DNA of 64,000 nucleotides from Stereocaulon alpinum (lineage: Eukaryota; Ascomycota; Lecanoromycetes; Lecanorales; Stereocaulaceae), in NCBI GenBank assembly GCA_018257865.1, contig JAEUBA010000007.1, positions 620,001 to 684,000 of the forward strand. Direction: 5' to 3'. Below are positions 1 through 11,812 of this stretch, piece after piece. The position numbers and the translations under genes are program-made. Below the pieces are notes generated by a model. It was given only the letters and a program-made list of their open reading frames with translations. It was not told the DNA's origin and ran no database searches. Positions within the stretch are counted from its first letter, which is position 1; each line of letters opens with the position of its first letter.

Positions 1-775
1 TTTTCTTAGTATGACATGCTTCTTATAGGGTCAATGTTATTGCCCTTCCTTACAGTAGATTGGATGGTCTGTTGGTTTTAGCTATGTTCATACTCGAAAT
101 TAAAAACAGGTTTTGCTGGCATCATTGATCAATATGTGATTTCACAAGCAGCGGGTCCTTGCCAAGTAAATCAGATTCTCACAAATCTATTACATAGGAT
201 AGTTTCTTCCTCCTAGCCCGTCCCTTCTCATTGTCCGTTATCCTTCTCTGGTCGACCAGTCCATGTGTCCCTTGGTGGGCATCAGTCTCTTCTTTCACTC
301 AACTCTCCACCACTTCGTTCCTAGCTCCATCGGCTTTTTGACGTTGATTGAGCGGTGAAACGAAGGAATTCTAGAGTGTGCGGTTGAGAAGTGTGAACCA
401 TTGGCCTTTCGTTGAGCTAAAAGTGCGACATGAGATGAGGATTTGGAGCACGCAAGTATCGATTTCTGAGCATTTGGAGCAAGAAGTGTGATGTTTGTTG
501 GATGCTGGAGCAACAAGTGTAAGGTGTGTTAGGGTATTGGGGCAATGAAGTGACGCATGCATGGATAATTGAAGGACGGAATCCTTGAATTCTCGAAATG
601 CTCGAATGCATCTACCTTCATGGTCTGACATTCATGGCTTTGGCAGTGAACGGTCCTACAGAGAAGCTCACAGGATGTCTGGACTCCGGCAGAATATCTT
701 ATACGATGATAAAGGGCATGTACAAAGTCGATGGAGTGGAGCCAAAGGGTATCACAAACACAAAAAGCATGCCGA
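1..775. other. Intergenic, no gene recognised
   Basis: This is sequence beyond the stop codon of the mitochondrial carrier gene. Short open frames exist on both strands, but none has a recognisable domain, splice structure or composition that would support a gene. It probably holds the carrier 3' UTR and spacer DNA. Confidence 0.5.
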
Positions 776-2041
776 TCACTCCGGCAAACCTCTCATAACA
801 CCTTCGAATGCCAGCAATGCCATGGCGTTGGCCGGGAAAGCTCTCAGAAAGCAAGGCAAAAAGCCTCTCCAGAACCCTCTTGGCCCATCTCTTCGCCATA
901 TCTCTCTAGCCGCGTCTTTCCATCTAGGAAACCGTCTTTCTCCGTCATTCAAAGACCCACCCAATGGATCTGTCATAATGCGTTGCTTGACAACATCGGA
1001 AGGGTATGCAGTAAGCCAGAAGACCTGAGCTGAGAGGCCACCGGCCCAGAAGTTGATAGCAGGAGTAGAAAGGTTCGTGGAAGTGGAGAGAAGGCGAGTG
1101 AAGACGTCGTAAGACCCCCACCAAAAGAAGAAAAAGGAGCGGAAGATGAGTGTCGCTGAGAGGCCGTGGTAGATTCCGGCTACGCCGTGGGCGCGCAACT
1201 AGAGTGCGACGCGTGAGTCAGCTTGAGCTTTTGGCAATTGTAATGGGCGACGGAAAATGCTACTTACTATCTTCTTGCTGCAATCGATTGGACCCTTGTA
1301 CAGCCGTTGGTTCTTATCGGCAGCATATTGCACTTGTAAACGAGCTTTTATATGTTCGACCGGCGCCGCTATGAAGCTGACGGTGGCGCCAGCCATCACC
1401 CCAGCAATTGCATGGCCCATTGTGGGAAGCTTGGTCGCTACCTCCTCCTTGGTGGTGCCGATTTTGTGTATTGAGGCTCGTGTAAGAGCTATGAACGAGG
1501 GACTAGAGAAAACGTTTTCGCGTAGTATCCGGCGATAGAACGTAAGAGATCCGAGCATTCTAGGCGTTATGTAAGTCGCGTATTGTCAATGAACTTAGTT
1601 GGGAGGAATACATAGAATCCATAAACATCCATCCTATCAGCGGCGGAGTGGCACCCTTGTATAGGCCTCTCGCGCCTTCATTCTTTAATGTTTGTACAAG
1701 ACAATCGAGTGGCCCTTTGAATTGGACCCGTTCACTGGTTTGCAGCCGGACTTTGATGGTATCGAATCTGGAGACTTTCAGTATGGTCGCATTGCTCCTC
1801 TCCCGGATGCGAGTGAAAAACATACGGGTGGCCAACTGTGAGAGCATTTTAGTTTGACCCAATGCGACCAAGACTAGATGATCGTACCACTCAGCTTTGC
1901 AATACCAGAGAAGACACCGGCCACGAAGCCCTTATAGTTCTTGTGCTGTATGCTCCGTGCAGGCTGCCCCTGTCCAAGTGCTTCATTGCTTGCATGCTTG
2001 CTATCAGGATTGACAATGGCACCCTGCACTGTGCCGGACAT
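776..2041 (-). CDS. Mitochondrial carrier family (SLC25) protein with a 10-nt microexon
   Basis: Inner mitochondrial membrane metabolite carrier with three repeats of two helices. Proposed exons on the minus strand are 2041-1888, 1835-1826, 1767-1612, 1559-1268 and 1198-776, giving 344 aa. The three signatures are GHPFDTIKVRLQ (repeat 1), APVEHIKARLQ (repeat 2) and YPSDVVKQRI (repeat 3). The first signature is complete only if the 10-nt exon 1835-1826 is included; it encodes the V-G-H-P stretch and has a consensus acceptor (CACAG) and donor (GTATG). The start is the first ATG in frame before the family N terminus. The DSIMLGSLTFYRR segment resembles the fungal YMC/carnitine-ornithine carrier branch, but the substrate cannot be read from sequence. 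It is divergent from the GT8 gene, 396 bp away. Confidence 0.88.
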
Positions 2042-2437
2042 GGGCAACTTAAAGAGGGTAATCAGGAGAATTGACAAAAAGATTCCATGATTTTCTAGAC
2101 GCACAAAAGCCCAAATAGCAACAACGAGGTCAAAGAAACAGAGCTTGATAATCAGTGTGAATGAATCTGCAGGGATCTCAAGATGTCTTAGACGTCATCG
2201 ATGTCAGTGCGGAAGATCGTCAGTGTTTAAATCGCGGAGATATGCGCATAGATTATCCTTACGTCCACCACTCAGAGTGTTGGAGCGTCTATTCGCTTGT
2301 ACTCCGTAAGGTCAACAAATCGCTCATCAGCCTGTCAAGTATGAGAGACGAGAGATGAATGAACATAGCATAGTAACCTTATCTTCCACTTCAATCCACT
2401 GTCGGTGACAGCGCAACAAGCAGTAAACACAAAAGGC
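2042..2437. promoter_or_regulatory. Shared divergent promoter region, SLC25 carrier / GT8
   Basis: The 396 bp between two divergent start codons must hold the 5' UTRs and core promoters of both genes. No specific operator was identified. Confidence 0.45.
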
Positions 2438-3515
2438 ATGGCAGACTCAACAAACCCTGATGCTACCCGTGTGGTACAATCAAAGAAAGGTCTGCCTCCC
2501 TATGCCCAAACCCGTGAAACCAACACTGAATGCTTTCAGTCTGGACGACCCTCATCACAAACACCAAATACCTCTCCGGTCTCCTTACACTCGACTATTC
2601 CCTCAAGAAAAATGGCACGAAATACCCATTGGTTGCCCTTTACACAGATACCTTCCCAGAGGAAGGCCGCAAAGCTCTCGATATACGCAAGATACCCAAG
2701 AAGCGAGTCAATTATCTGCTTCCCTCCGTCCATAAAGACTTCAGCAACGACCCGAGGTTCTATGATTGCTGGAGCAAGCTTACGCCGTTCTCGTTAGAAG
2801 AATATGACCGGGTGGTGCAATTGGATAGCGATATGCTGGTAATGAGGAATATGGACGAACTCATGGACGTTGAGCTTGATTCTGCAGATAGCGATGGCTC
2901 TGGGAAGAGGGTCTTTGCAGCAAGCCATGCTTGTGTCTGCAATCCGCTCAAAAAGCCGCACTATCCTAAGAATTGGTAAGTAACATTCAGAGCTATCTTC
3001 TCTTTTTGCTGCTTCACGGCCTTTGTGACCCTCGGTGACCCCAGACTGAGACGCTGAGTAGGATTCCTGAGAACTGTGCGTTCACATCCCAGCACGGCAG
3101 CCCGGAGACCGCCCAAAGAGAAGGCGCCCCAGCATCAGCGGGCTTAGGAATGCCCAACGGCGGGCTTCAAGTGGTCAACCCCTCCAAAGCATTATACGAC
3201 CTTATACTCAACCGTATGACTACCGATACAGCCGTCGAAAACTACGAGTTTGCAGATCAGTCGTTATTGGGAGACCTCTTCTATGGAAGATGGGTTGCGC
3301 TACCATATACTTATAACGCGCTGAAGACGTTACGAGCTATTCACGCACCCATATGGCGTGATGATGAGGTCAAGAACATCCATTACATCCTTAGCCCGAA
3401 ACCATGGGATGAGAAGCCGGGAGAGGAGAGCGAGGAGAGTCATAAATGGTGGACTAATGAGAACTCAGAAAGGCTCGCAGAGGAGAAGAAGGCAGGTATA
3501 GAAGATGGTTTCTAG
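2438..3515 (+). CDS. Glycosyltransferase family 8 protein (glycogenin/galactinol-synthase-like)
   Basis: Proposed exons 2438-2489, 2540-2975 and 3062-3515 give 313 aa. The N-terminal VWTTLITNTKYLSG strand is the usual start of the fungal GT8 Rossmann fold and is restored only by splicing exon 1 to 2540 (G|TC phase, acceptor TTTCAG). The metal and nucleotide-sugar binding DxD motif is LDSDMLV, with DSD near residues 113-115. The second intron (GTAAGT to GAGTAG) splits a Trp codon and continues as WIPENCAFTSQHG. GT8 enzymes transfer a sugar from a nucleotide donor with retention; acceptor and product are unknown. The C terminus is short, without a transmembrane segment or signal peptide, so a cytosolic enzyme is likely. 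Confidence 0.88.
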
Positions 3516-3854
3516 CGACCTTTATGACCCTAGACGACTTCACGTATCCCTATGCTATCATTAATCAGTTTGCATGATCCAGAGAATCCTATGGCACATA
3601 ACGTCCCGCAAAGCTTCTAAGATGCACCAGAGAGCTATTGAGCCTGTTCCTTCCGTCTTTGGCCGTACGCCCTGTGACGACCGAAACTTGAAGAAGCTTA
3701 ATCACTTCTCCCTCCATACTTCCCCGTGACATGCAGTTTCTGCGTCAAACAACTTGTCTCGTTGGGAAACTGTATCGTCGCCTCAGCCTACAATTGCAAC
3801 CATACCATCGATCATCCCAGTCTAAGATCTCATACGAATATATCGCCCATCAAA
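3516..3854. other. Intergenic spacer
   Basis: Non-coding stretch between the GT8 stop codon and a decayed ORF. Pyrimidine-rich tracts are present but no gene, repeat or RNA structure was recognised. Confidence 0.4.
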
Positions 3855-4423
3855 ATGCAAACCACATTTGGCACCTCACACTCCGACGGAATACCTGAAG
3901 ATCAAGCAGCATAGGAACAGTTGCAGGAAGAAATTGAATGTACTCAAAATCCCCCAATATTCTGGTCCTTTTGGGCTAGCAGCCTGTCCCTCGCCTGGTG
4001 GATCCCCAAATCCTTCAACACCTGGCTCGTGGCCTATACAAAAGTGAAGGCGAAACAACGGTAGCACACCCAGTTACAAATCTCGATCTCTCTAGCATTC
4101 CGCTAAAATGTGGTTCTAGATATCATGCTCTTGTCCTAACGCAATTGTTCAAACTCCGGTGCATTGACTCAGAGATCAAGAGGCTGCAGTATCCGTATGA
4201 GCGGCGGAGGGGATTGCATAAATCTGCTCATAATGGGCTAGGGCTACTTAGACTGGTACGGGCTGTTGTCAGGAGACAGGCGCCGAAGCCAGCTCCGCTG
4301 CCGCCGATGAATTGGGGAAGAATATGGCGGTTTGGGAAACGAATCCCCAAGATTTGAAGAGAAGGCTTGGACTAATCCCGAGGATCTGAAGGCGAGACTT
4401 TTGGATGAGTTCCAAGTGTTCTG
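3855..4423 (+). pseudogene. Decayed small membrane-protein ORF (hypothetical)
   Basis: An ATG at 3855 opens 19 codons that end in TAG (3912-3914). The same frame then runs on for 49 codons to a second TAG at 4062-4064. The second stretch looks protein-like, with a Trp-rich hydrophobic helix (FWSFWASSLSLAWW) followed by a basic tail. Beyond it, further coding-like frames appear with shifts (near 4100-4357 and 4316-4423, ending DEFQVF). This fits a gene broken by two nonsense changes and at least one frameshift. An unrecognised intron structure is possible but no clean splice pair was found. No homologue is recognised. Confidence 0.35.
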
Positions 4424-4826
4424 AAGACGAGATCTGGGCGCTATATGTGATTCTTTGAGGATTGAATCACTACATGGGATAATGTCAATAACAGCCAGTT
4501 GGGAGATCTCCACTCAATTGAGTATGCTTTCCCAGTCTGCAATTGAACGCAACGTTTTCATTAACGCTCGTCTCACATCCTATTCTCGTTTCTAGTCCAT
4601 ACACACAAAACAGAGAACAAGCCCGTTTAGCCAAGCGCCAGTGAACGATCAGCGCACAGTGGCCGTCATGTAAGTGCTTAGCAACGCAAAATGATAGTGG
4701 CCATGTCACCATCGCCAAACCGAACAGCCCACGCGAAAAGCCACCAAAGCATCATGCTATGTACCCTCGAATGCTGTGATGCAAAAATGAAGACATGAAT
4801 AACAGCCATGATCAACTCAAACATCG
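4424..4826. other. Intergenic / 3' region of CDC14
   Basis: No gene is supported here. The stretch lies just downstream of the CDC14 stop codon at 4827 and presumably includes its 3' UTR. Confidence 0.4.
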
Positions 4827-6923
4827 TCACCTCGATCGACTTGACGCCAGACCGGTCGCGCTTCCGACTCTGCCACTCGTCTTTCTCACACCGCTATTCA
4901 CCTCTCTACTCTCTGCGCTCCTCCTCACAGGACTTCCTCGCATCTTCGCAACACCTAGAGTCGCACTTCCACTACCACTCTTGACATTCGCAGGCGTTTT
5001 CGGCCTCGAAGGCTTCTCAGTAGCGTGGTTATCATGATTTGTCCAATTCTCTACATCGGACGTCAATTCTTGAAGAGCTTCGTCGTCCCCTGTGGTGCTG
5101 TATGTTGTGCTGGTGGTCATTGTTGTGGTATAGCTGACGGCACGCTTCTTCTCGCTACTCATCGGCGAGCGTGAACTAGTTCTACGATTGAGCACTCGAA
5201 GCTCCCATTCTTCTTGGTCCTCGCCAGTGGTTTGATCTTGGCTTCTTCGGTGGCTATGCATCTCGACGACCTGGTTGTCCGGGTCCTCGACAACGATGTT
5301 GCCGTCAAAAGCGTTCGATGCTGCGCTTGCATACGGGTGATGCCGCGAATCCATTCTGCTCGTCTTTCTCGGCTGTCCTGGTGTCGGTGCTGGTAGATTT
5401 TCATCCATGTTGCTAGTTGGCATTGTCTCATTAGGATCAATCTCTCCTAAAGCAGATCGTTTCCCAGGCTGGCTTGCATTGGGTGGGGTGGCAGTCTGGC
5501 CTATACTGGCATGGCTACGGCGGATAGACTTAGTAGGCGTTGATGGTAGCGCAGCAGCGAGCTTTTCTTTCAATACATCTTCCCACCACCACTCCCGAAA
5601 CGTTCCTTGATTGAGATGCAGCCAATGCTGCTGAGGACCAACGACCATGCCTGGACGCATAAAGCGCATGTAAGCAATGATCTCGTTCGCAGTGAATCCA
5701 TAACGATAAATGAGATATGCCCCAATGAGACAGCCAGTACGACCGAGCCCTGCCTTGCAATGGACAGCGATTGCCTTGTTCTTCACAGTGATCATCTCGT
5801 GGGCGAGTCGAATGAACTTCTTGACCATGTGAAGCGGCGGACATGTCCCATCATCAAAGATCATGTCAAGGTGGTTGATACCCAGCGCGGTGAAATACGT
5901 GGGTGAATATAGCTCGGAGTTCAGACGGACGACAAGCCCCACGTTTCGCTCAGTAAAGTGTGACAGGACGTTTTTGAATGGGCCTGGGAGATTGGACTCC
6001 TTGACGGCGTGATAGTTAGTGGGCAAGGTGGCGTATAGTGGTGATGTCGTTGGGATGGGAGCTATCGGCTGATGTTGAGGGGATGCAAGCGCAATGAATT
6101 TTGACGTAAGCCAGTTGAAATCCCCCTGGTCTACTCTCTCATACCTCTCGTACCTACCAACGTGTCAGCAAACTCTTTTCGCAAGCAACTTTCGTGCACT
6201 TACTCATCCAGCCTAAAGTCTCTGAGGCCTACTAGACCTTCCTCTTTGGCTTTCCAGACGCCATACACAACATCCTGCACTCCAATGCTGAAGTCTGCTT
6301 GGCTGTATCCAGCGTCCCGGAAAGGCATCAATGGTGGTTCTATCTGTGCAATTGGAGCTAATGCCAGGTGGGGTGGCCAATGCTGTATGACAATCATGTA
6401 GCATGCGAGTAAGCAAGCTGCGTTTGCTCTACTCCTTGAGTCTGGTTTGCTCCAGAACACAAGTCCTCTGTCTTCATTTTTGGGATCTCCCAGTATTTCG
6501 TGCATCTGGACTGCGAAGCGATACAGATGTCCAACGTGTAGTGGCCCGAAGTCCGCGTGAAAGCGGTTGTACAGTAATTCGTCGTCGATCGTGAAATAGC
6601 ATGGCGGGTGAACTTTGGGCCCTGTTGCTACCGGCACCGAGCGATGCGGCGACTTAGAGGTGCGCTTTGAAGGAGTTTTCTCTGGTGTGGCAGGGTATGG
6701 GAATGGGGTATGCTCATTGGGAGGATGGGTGTATGCGGCGAGGTAAACTCGGTCTGTGATTGAAGTTAGCTTAGATCGATCGCAATATACATGGTTGAAG
6801 TGATAGCTTTGAGCGGATGACTCCGTGTAGCTACTGACTTTGAATGTACTCAATGACCTGTCCATAGCTTGTTGTTGCAGCTGGTAGAGCTGCACCAGAT
6901 GGTCCTCCCGCCGGAAGCGACAT
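4827..6923 (-). CDS. CDC14: CDC14-type dual-specificity protein phosphatase
   Basis: Cell-cycle phosphatase that removes phosphate from CDK-type Ser-Pro sites and acts in mitotic exit and septation. Proposed exons on the minus strand are 6923-6839, 6753-6204 and 6153-4827, giving 653 aa. Exon 1 supplies YGQVIEYIQ, which joins to NRVYLAAY, the conserved start of the CDC14 N-terminal domain. The phosphatase signature HCKAGLGRTG lies near residues 343-352, with catalytic Cys about 344 and Arg about 350. The downstream YMRFMRPGMVVGPQQHWL segment is also characteristic. The C-terminal 250 residues are Ser/Thr/Arg-rich and look disordered, as in other fungal CDC14 proteins. Splice phases agree throughout. 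It is divergent from PCC1. Confidence 0.95.
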
Positions 6924-7394
6924 GGCAAATGGCAGTCGCAGACCGCCCGCAACTCAGAGTGTGGGTGTATCGAACTGAGAGACTGCAATTGCACTTCTGG
7001 TGTCTGTGGAGTGGCTGTAGAAGGTACGACGGAGATGATGCGCAGCTGCTGTTTATGTTCAGAGAATCGATGTTTATTTGGGCAGGGACCAATAAGATAG
7101 GCACTTCGAATGGAAGAGTTTCCACCAAACAAGCTTCTCTAAGAATAAGAGCCGCAAAGAAACAAGTAAGTTATTCGTGGGGCGCAATGCAAGTACCAGG
7201 GCTACTGTTATGCTTTACCTTTGAAGTGCTCCTACTAAAGTGCAACGGTTGATGACAGAATCCTTGGCGCTAGCCCGAGAATGGCAAAGCCGCCGAGGGC
7301 TTGTCTCCAGGGCAACGACCAAGATCTCAGCCTTATCGCCTATCGAACTTCCACATGCACATGATGGACATCTATAGGCTTAATATAGAAGAGC
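6924..7394. promoter_or_regulatory. Divergent promoter region CDC14 / PCC1
   Basis: The 471 bp between the divergent start codons of CDC14 (6923, minus) and PCC1 (7395, plus) must contain both promoters. No defined factor site was identified. Confidence 0.45.
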
Positions 7395-7840
7395 ATGTCG
7401 ACTACCGCTGAAATAGGATTCCCATGTGCGCTGTAGGTCATTAATGCTCTTCATTACGCTTTACGTGCGAGCTAACGCGCCATAGGTCTATTTCTGTTCC
7501 CCTCCCCACCCACCGTCTAGCATCCTATGCTCTCCAGGCACTCAGTGTGGATGCCGAACTGTCACCGCTCGTTCGACGATGTCTCTCCCTCACCAAGCCT
7601 GACAGCTCCAACAGATCTACACAAAGCGATCATGCAGCCCACCTCAATGGCGATGCGCTTTCACCCGTGGTAACAGATGCTGCAGGAGCCTATGAACAAA
7701 CAACCATACTTCGCACGGAGTATAGGGCGACCACAAATCGTATGCTTAGAGTAGCTGTCAATGGGTTTATGGAGAGCTTAGGAGTCGTCTTAGGAGTAAT
7801 GGAAGAGCTGGATGTTGACGTTCTGGCGGAGGATATATAA
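7395..7840 (+). CDS. PCC1: EKC/KEOPS complex subunit Pcc1
   Basis: Small dimerising subunit of the KEOPS complex, which makes the t6A modification of tRNAs reading ANN codons and is linked to telomere and transcription functions. Two exons, 7395-7432 and 7486-7840, give 130 aa. The 53-nt intron (GTAGGT to CATAG) carries a GCTAAC branch site. The family core is clear: VPLPTHRLASYALQALSVDAEL at the N terminus, then YRATTNRMLRVAVNGFMESLGVVL near the C terminus. Without the first exon the LSISVPLPTHR strand would lose its start, so the ATG at 7395 is preferred. Length is normal for fungal Pcc1. Confidence 0.93.
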
Positions 7841-8135
7841 TGGAGAGACTTTCTAGCTAACCAAGGTTACTCCTGCAATAGCCGAACGAGCGCAATCGAA
7901 TCAGTTGGCTATGGAGTCGACGCTGGCAAGTTAGACGCATTCCAAGTGCCTAGAGCAACTGTCTTGGAACAAGGCTAGGGTAGGCATGCTCTAATCGATG
8001 CTTTGTCGCCACATAGTGCTGATTGACTGATACCTAATGACTGGAGCAGGACTCTAACAGGCTCCCGGATCGATGAAAATGGCGTTGAATTCATTGGTGG
8101 CTCCAGATTCTTTTTCGCGAAGGCAGAGAAGACTC

Positions 8136-11100
8136 TCATGAAGTCTCGTCAGGTGACAAATGGGGACGATATTCTTGGTGAAGATCTTGCGCCCTATCCC
8201 TGGATGATGCTGGCTGAGTCCTTACCGACGATGGAGTCTCGCTCAGATGCTTCTTTATGGAATACCCGTTCAGAGGCATTTCATGGCCAAGCTCGAACTT
8301 GGCTATACTGCCTGCCGCTGGCGTGATAGGCAAATTTCCAGGGTGATGACTCGCATCTTGGTAAAAGTGTCGCAAATGGCGCGTATTGTCGGAATGACCC
8401 TCAGCGGACGATTTGGGTTCGTCTCTAGCATCCGAACGTTCTCTAGCACTGAGCTTCAATTTAGTCTGGTACACGTTGCCGTCGGTCTTGAATTCGTCCG
8501 TCCACTTTTCTTTTTCTTTTCCTTTTCCTTTTCCTTTTTTTCTATCTTCCATTTCCTTTATCCTTTTCCATATCTTCTCTAGGGCTGAAGGAACATAGTA
8601 GGGAGCTGCATCAAGTCGAGTGTCTAGTCTTCTCTTTTCAGGTGCTTGATCTAGACGAGGCTTTGATGGGTTTCCAACAGACAAATGCTTTCGCATTACG
8701 ACGGACTTTGGATATGGTCCCCCAGACTGTTCTTTCTTAGGCACCTCCGTTACGAATCTGAATCTACCAAAAGCTTTCTTGGCCTCTGCTATCCGTATAT
8801 CCTGTATTGTTGCTTCTTGATCAAGTATTTGTGTTACTGATTCCTTGAGGTGCGCTACCTCTCTGGCCTTCAATCTTGATAGCTTGTCAGGTCCGTTTCC
8901 TTTTCTGATTAAACCGTAGACTATCTGAGCCTGATTTAGAGCCTCGAGGTCTTTTTCCACATCTGAGATCTGAAACTTGGCTTTAGTAGCGTGTTCTGCT
9001 TCTGAGATTTGAATTGAGGGCTTAGTAGTCTGTTCTTCTATGGGAGGTAGGGTCTGCGCCTTGGAAGCTTGTTCCTCGTCCGGAGCCTGCTCCTTTCCAG
9101 GTTCTCTATTCCTAGACGCTCTCTCGCTTTGTAGCAGCCCCTGTTTTCGGACCTGCGTCGGCACTTGCATGTTCGTGGACATGTCCTTCTCGTCCTTTGG
9201 TCCATAAGTGCTAACATGTACTAATGCCTCAGGCACGGCACTTTCCTCGACGCTTGCCTGTGATCTGGGAACGAGAGGCTCAGGCAAGGTGATTTTGCGG
9301 ATCGGAGGTCCTTGCCTGAGCTTTACAGTGTGAACTCCTTCTTTGGCACCGTTGCGAATGAGGCCTGGGCGGTCTAGCGATCTGAATAATCCTTTGGCCG
9401 AAACACGTCCCATATTTGCTTGATCATTGGACTTGCTAGTGGGTGCTTCTATTATTGCCCACTCTTTACGAACAAGTGGCACTTTTCTGAAATGCTTTTG
9501 GTTGAGGACTGCTCCCTTATGTGGCTTATCATTGGAATAGTTGCCGATGAGTACCCTTTCTTGGTGGAGCGATGATTTAGGAAGCTTCCTGAGGAGCTGT
9601 GTCGAAGCTGGGATCTTACTCAGTTCTAACCGTTGATCACAAGGTGTAGAGACTATGAGCTTACCTGTTTGACGAAAACGAGCCCCTACTGACCGTTGTT
9701 CTTTCTTCTCAACTTTTGGCGCGTTGTCAGGCTCTATTCGTGAGTGAGAGCGTGAGTGAGAGCGTAAATCTGTGGTAAAAGGCCGCCCTTGTCGAACATC
9801 GATGTCAGGGGGTCTGGGAGCTGTGTGTTGAGTCCATCGCATGCTGATATCTCGAGGGTACCCTTTCCAAGCTCCTTGGTAGTCTGGACTGGTATCGATG
9901 GTCGAAAGACCCCGGTCTAGTCGCTCTGTGATTTTCGACTGTTGTGTCTCTGTTTGGGGAGCTTCCCTGCTGGAGCCACTAGCTTCATTGCACTCAGACG
10001 ACCGTGCCGTTTCTCGAATCGTACATAGAGTGTAAGGAGCATCCAGTTTTGTTGTCACACATTTGACATCTAAGTCTGTAAATGTAGACTATATGGAAAA
10101 TTAATACAAGCGCATCATTTAAAGCTTGGTATGCCATACACCAACCTTTAGACTCATGCCGTGCTCGGAAAGCAGCCCGAAATGATTTTGGATCATTACA
10201 CAGCTGAATCGTTCAGAAGTAGCTTCACTAGTGCCCGTTGCATTAGGCATCGCATCCATTGTTGATGGTAATGAGCCAAACATCAGCGATAATGGAGCGG
10301 ATAAGCTTGAATTCGCAAGGTCTGACTGTGAATCGACGGCACTTCCAGGAGCTGAGTATGGATTGGAAATATAGAATGTGACCACGTCCCCTGGTTTGAC
10401 AACCTCGCCTAAGGCTTGAACTTTCTCAAGTTCGGCATCCTCATCATCTGTAAAGTCTGATTCAAACTCGTGCCGTCTCCAGAGATAGTCAGAGTCTGGG
10501 TCCAGCGCCAACAGGCCCTGCTTTTCGCCCCAACCACCTCCGCCACTGAGTACCTTGTGAAGTCGGCATCCGGAAAGAATAGCATTTTCGAGTAGGTCAT
10601 GCCCATAACTGAGGTCAAGACAGCTATTTTCGTCACCCGTAATCTGGTCTCGGGGCTTTAGGAGAGCCCAGATACCAGCAGGCTGAGCGGAGATTCTGCC
10701 CTTCGCTATTCCACCAGATATTGCCTTTTCTAATTCTTCTGACGCAGGCGTGTTCTCTTTCGACGAGCCACACACACGTATTCTGCGGATGATGTTGCCA
10801 ATAGCGGCTGTGATTACACGAGCAGGAGTGATTTGTGTCAGATTAAACCGCAAACATTGATGCAAAAACACCTTCTTCTCGGCGAGGAGGTCAACCATGT
10901 TCAGAGTCTGCTGCGGGAGCCGCTTCTTCTTAGTGAGGAGGAATTTGGCTTTGGAAGCGCTCTCACGTCGTAGGACCCATTGTTGAGCCAACAATGTCGA
11001 TGTGTTCCCATTTTGAAACAATGTATTAGCTACAGGCAATTGCAGCACTTGGGATCCTCGAAGTGGGCTACTTGGCCTCTGGCCGTACGAGCTCGTGGAA

Positions 11101-11812
11101 CTGATAGACGAGAATGCAAATGAAAGCGTGCATCTTTGCTGGACTGTCATTGACTCCCGTCCTTCGGACTCCTGGCGAAACAGCCAAAGATCAGGTGCAG
11201 CCGAACAGGAAGTAAGCACAGCCACAGATACACCCTCCGATCCGTCTTGACCTGAGGTTTCCAACACTGCATCTGAGCTGTTGGACTGACCATCAACAGT
11301 ATATTGTGGGTGTGGTAATCGATCTACCACTGCAGCTATAACATTGACAACCTGGCCCGGTTGAGGAGTATCAACCTCTTGCCGCAGGAGATTTGGAATA
11401 AAGGCATTACTGTCCTCTAATAAAGATAGATGAGTTGGAGTTACCAGGACTACAAGGAGCGGAACTTTGCTAGGATCCGTTGCAGAGATTGGAATCTTTC
11501 GCGAGCTGACTGTCGATGACTGTCAAAATCAGTTATAGTCTGAATTCGACAGAAGTAAGAAAAGGGCAACAACGGACTGGAGCCACGTACAATTGCTGAC
11601 AAAGAAGATGACAGCAAAGACCAGCATCTCGGGCGTGACCTCCTAGCACTTTGCTGTGGATCCTGAAATCTTGGCGGAGCTGTGGTGATAGATCTGAAGA
11701 CATGCTTCTGGGCACTCTTTGGCCACCATGGAGCCAAAAGCCGTGGTTCGGCAAACCTACTTGAGTTTTGGAGAGGCCTCCAGTAGAAGATGACCATTGG
11801 CCGGTTTCTCAT
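8136..11812 (-). CDS. Large fungal protein of unknown function, possibly mitochondrial (three-exon model)
   Basis: Proposed exons 11812-11591, 11519-10142 and 10075-8136 give 1179 aa. The first join (GTACGT donor, TTGACAG acceptor, phase 0) is well supported. The second (GTGTATGG to TTACAG, 66 nt) is less certain. Without it the protein ends at the TAA at 10119 (about 470 aa), and the downstream 640-codon frame has no ATG for its first ~70 codons, which favours joining. The N terminus is Arg/Ser-rich and hydrophobic, like a mitochondrial presequence. The middle part has a striking LSGGGGWGEKQGLLALDP motif and reads like an ordered fungal domain; no name is assigned. The C-terminal half is Lys/Glu/Gln-rich with low complexity (SHSRSHSR, KGKGKGKEKEK). 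It could be two genes. Confidence 0.6.

Noticed and set aside
585..1028. 147-codon plus-strand ORF and smaller overlapping frames
   Set aside because: It overlaps the mitochondrial carrier antisense and has no recognisable content.
1774..1888. Carrier model with one intron, giving SVSRFDTIK (proline-less signature)
   Set aside because: Adding the 10-nt microexon at 1835-1826 restores the full family signature with better splice sites, so the apparent loss of the proline is an artefact.
8500..8570. Plus-strand ORFs rich in Phe/Ser around a polypyrimidine tract
   Set aside because: They are the reverse of a Lys/Glu/Gly low-complexity coding segment on the minus strand.
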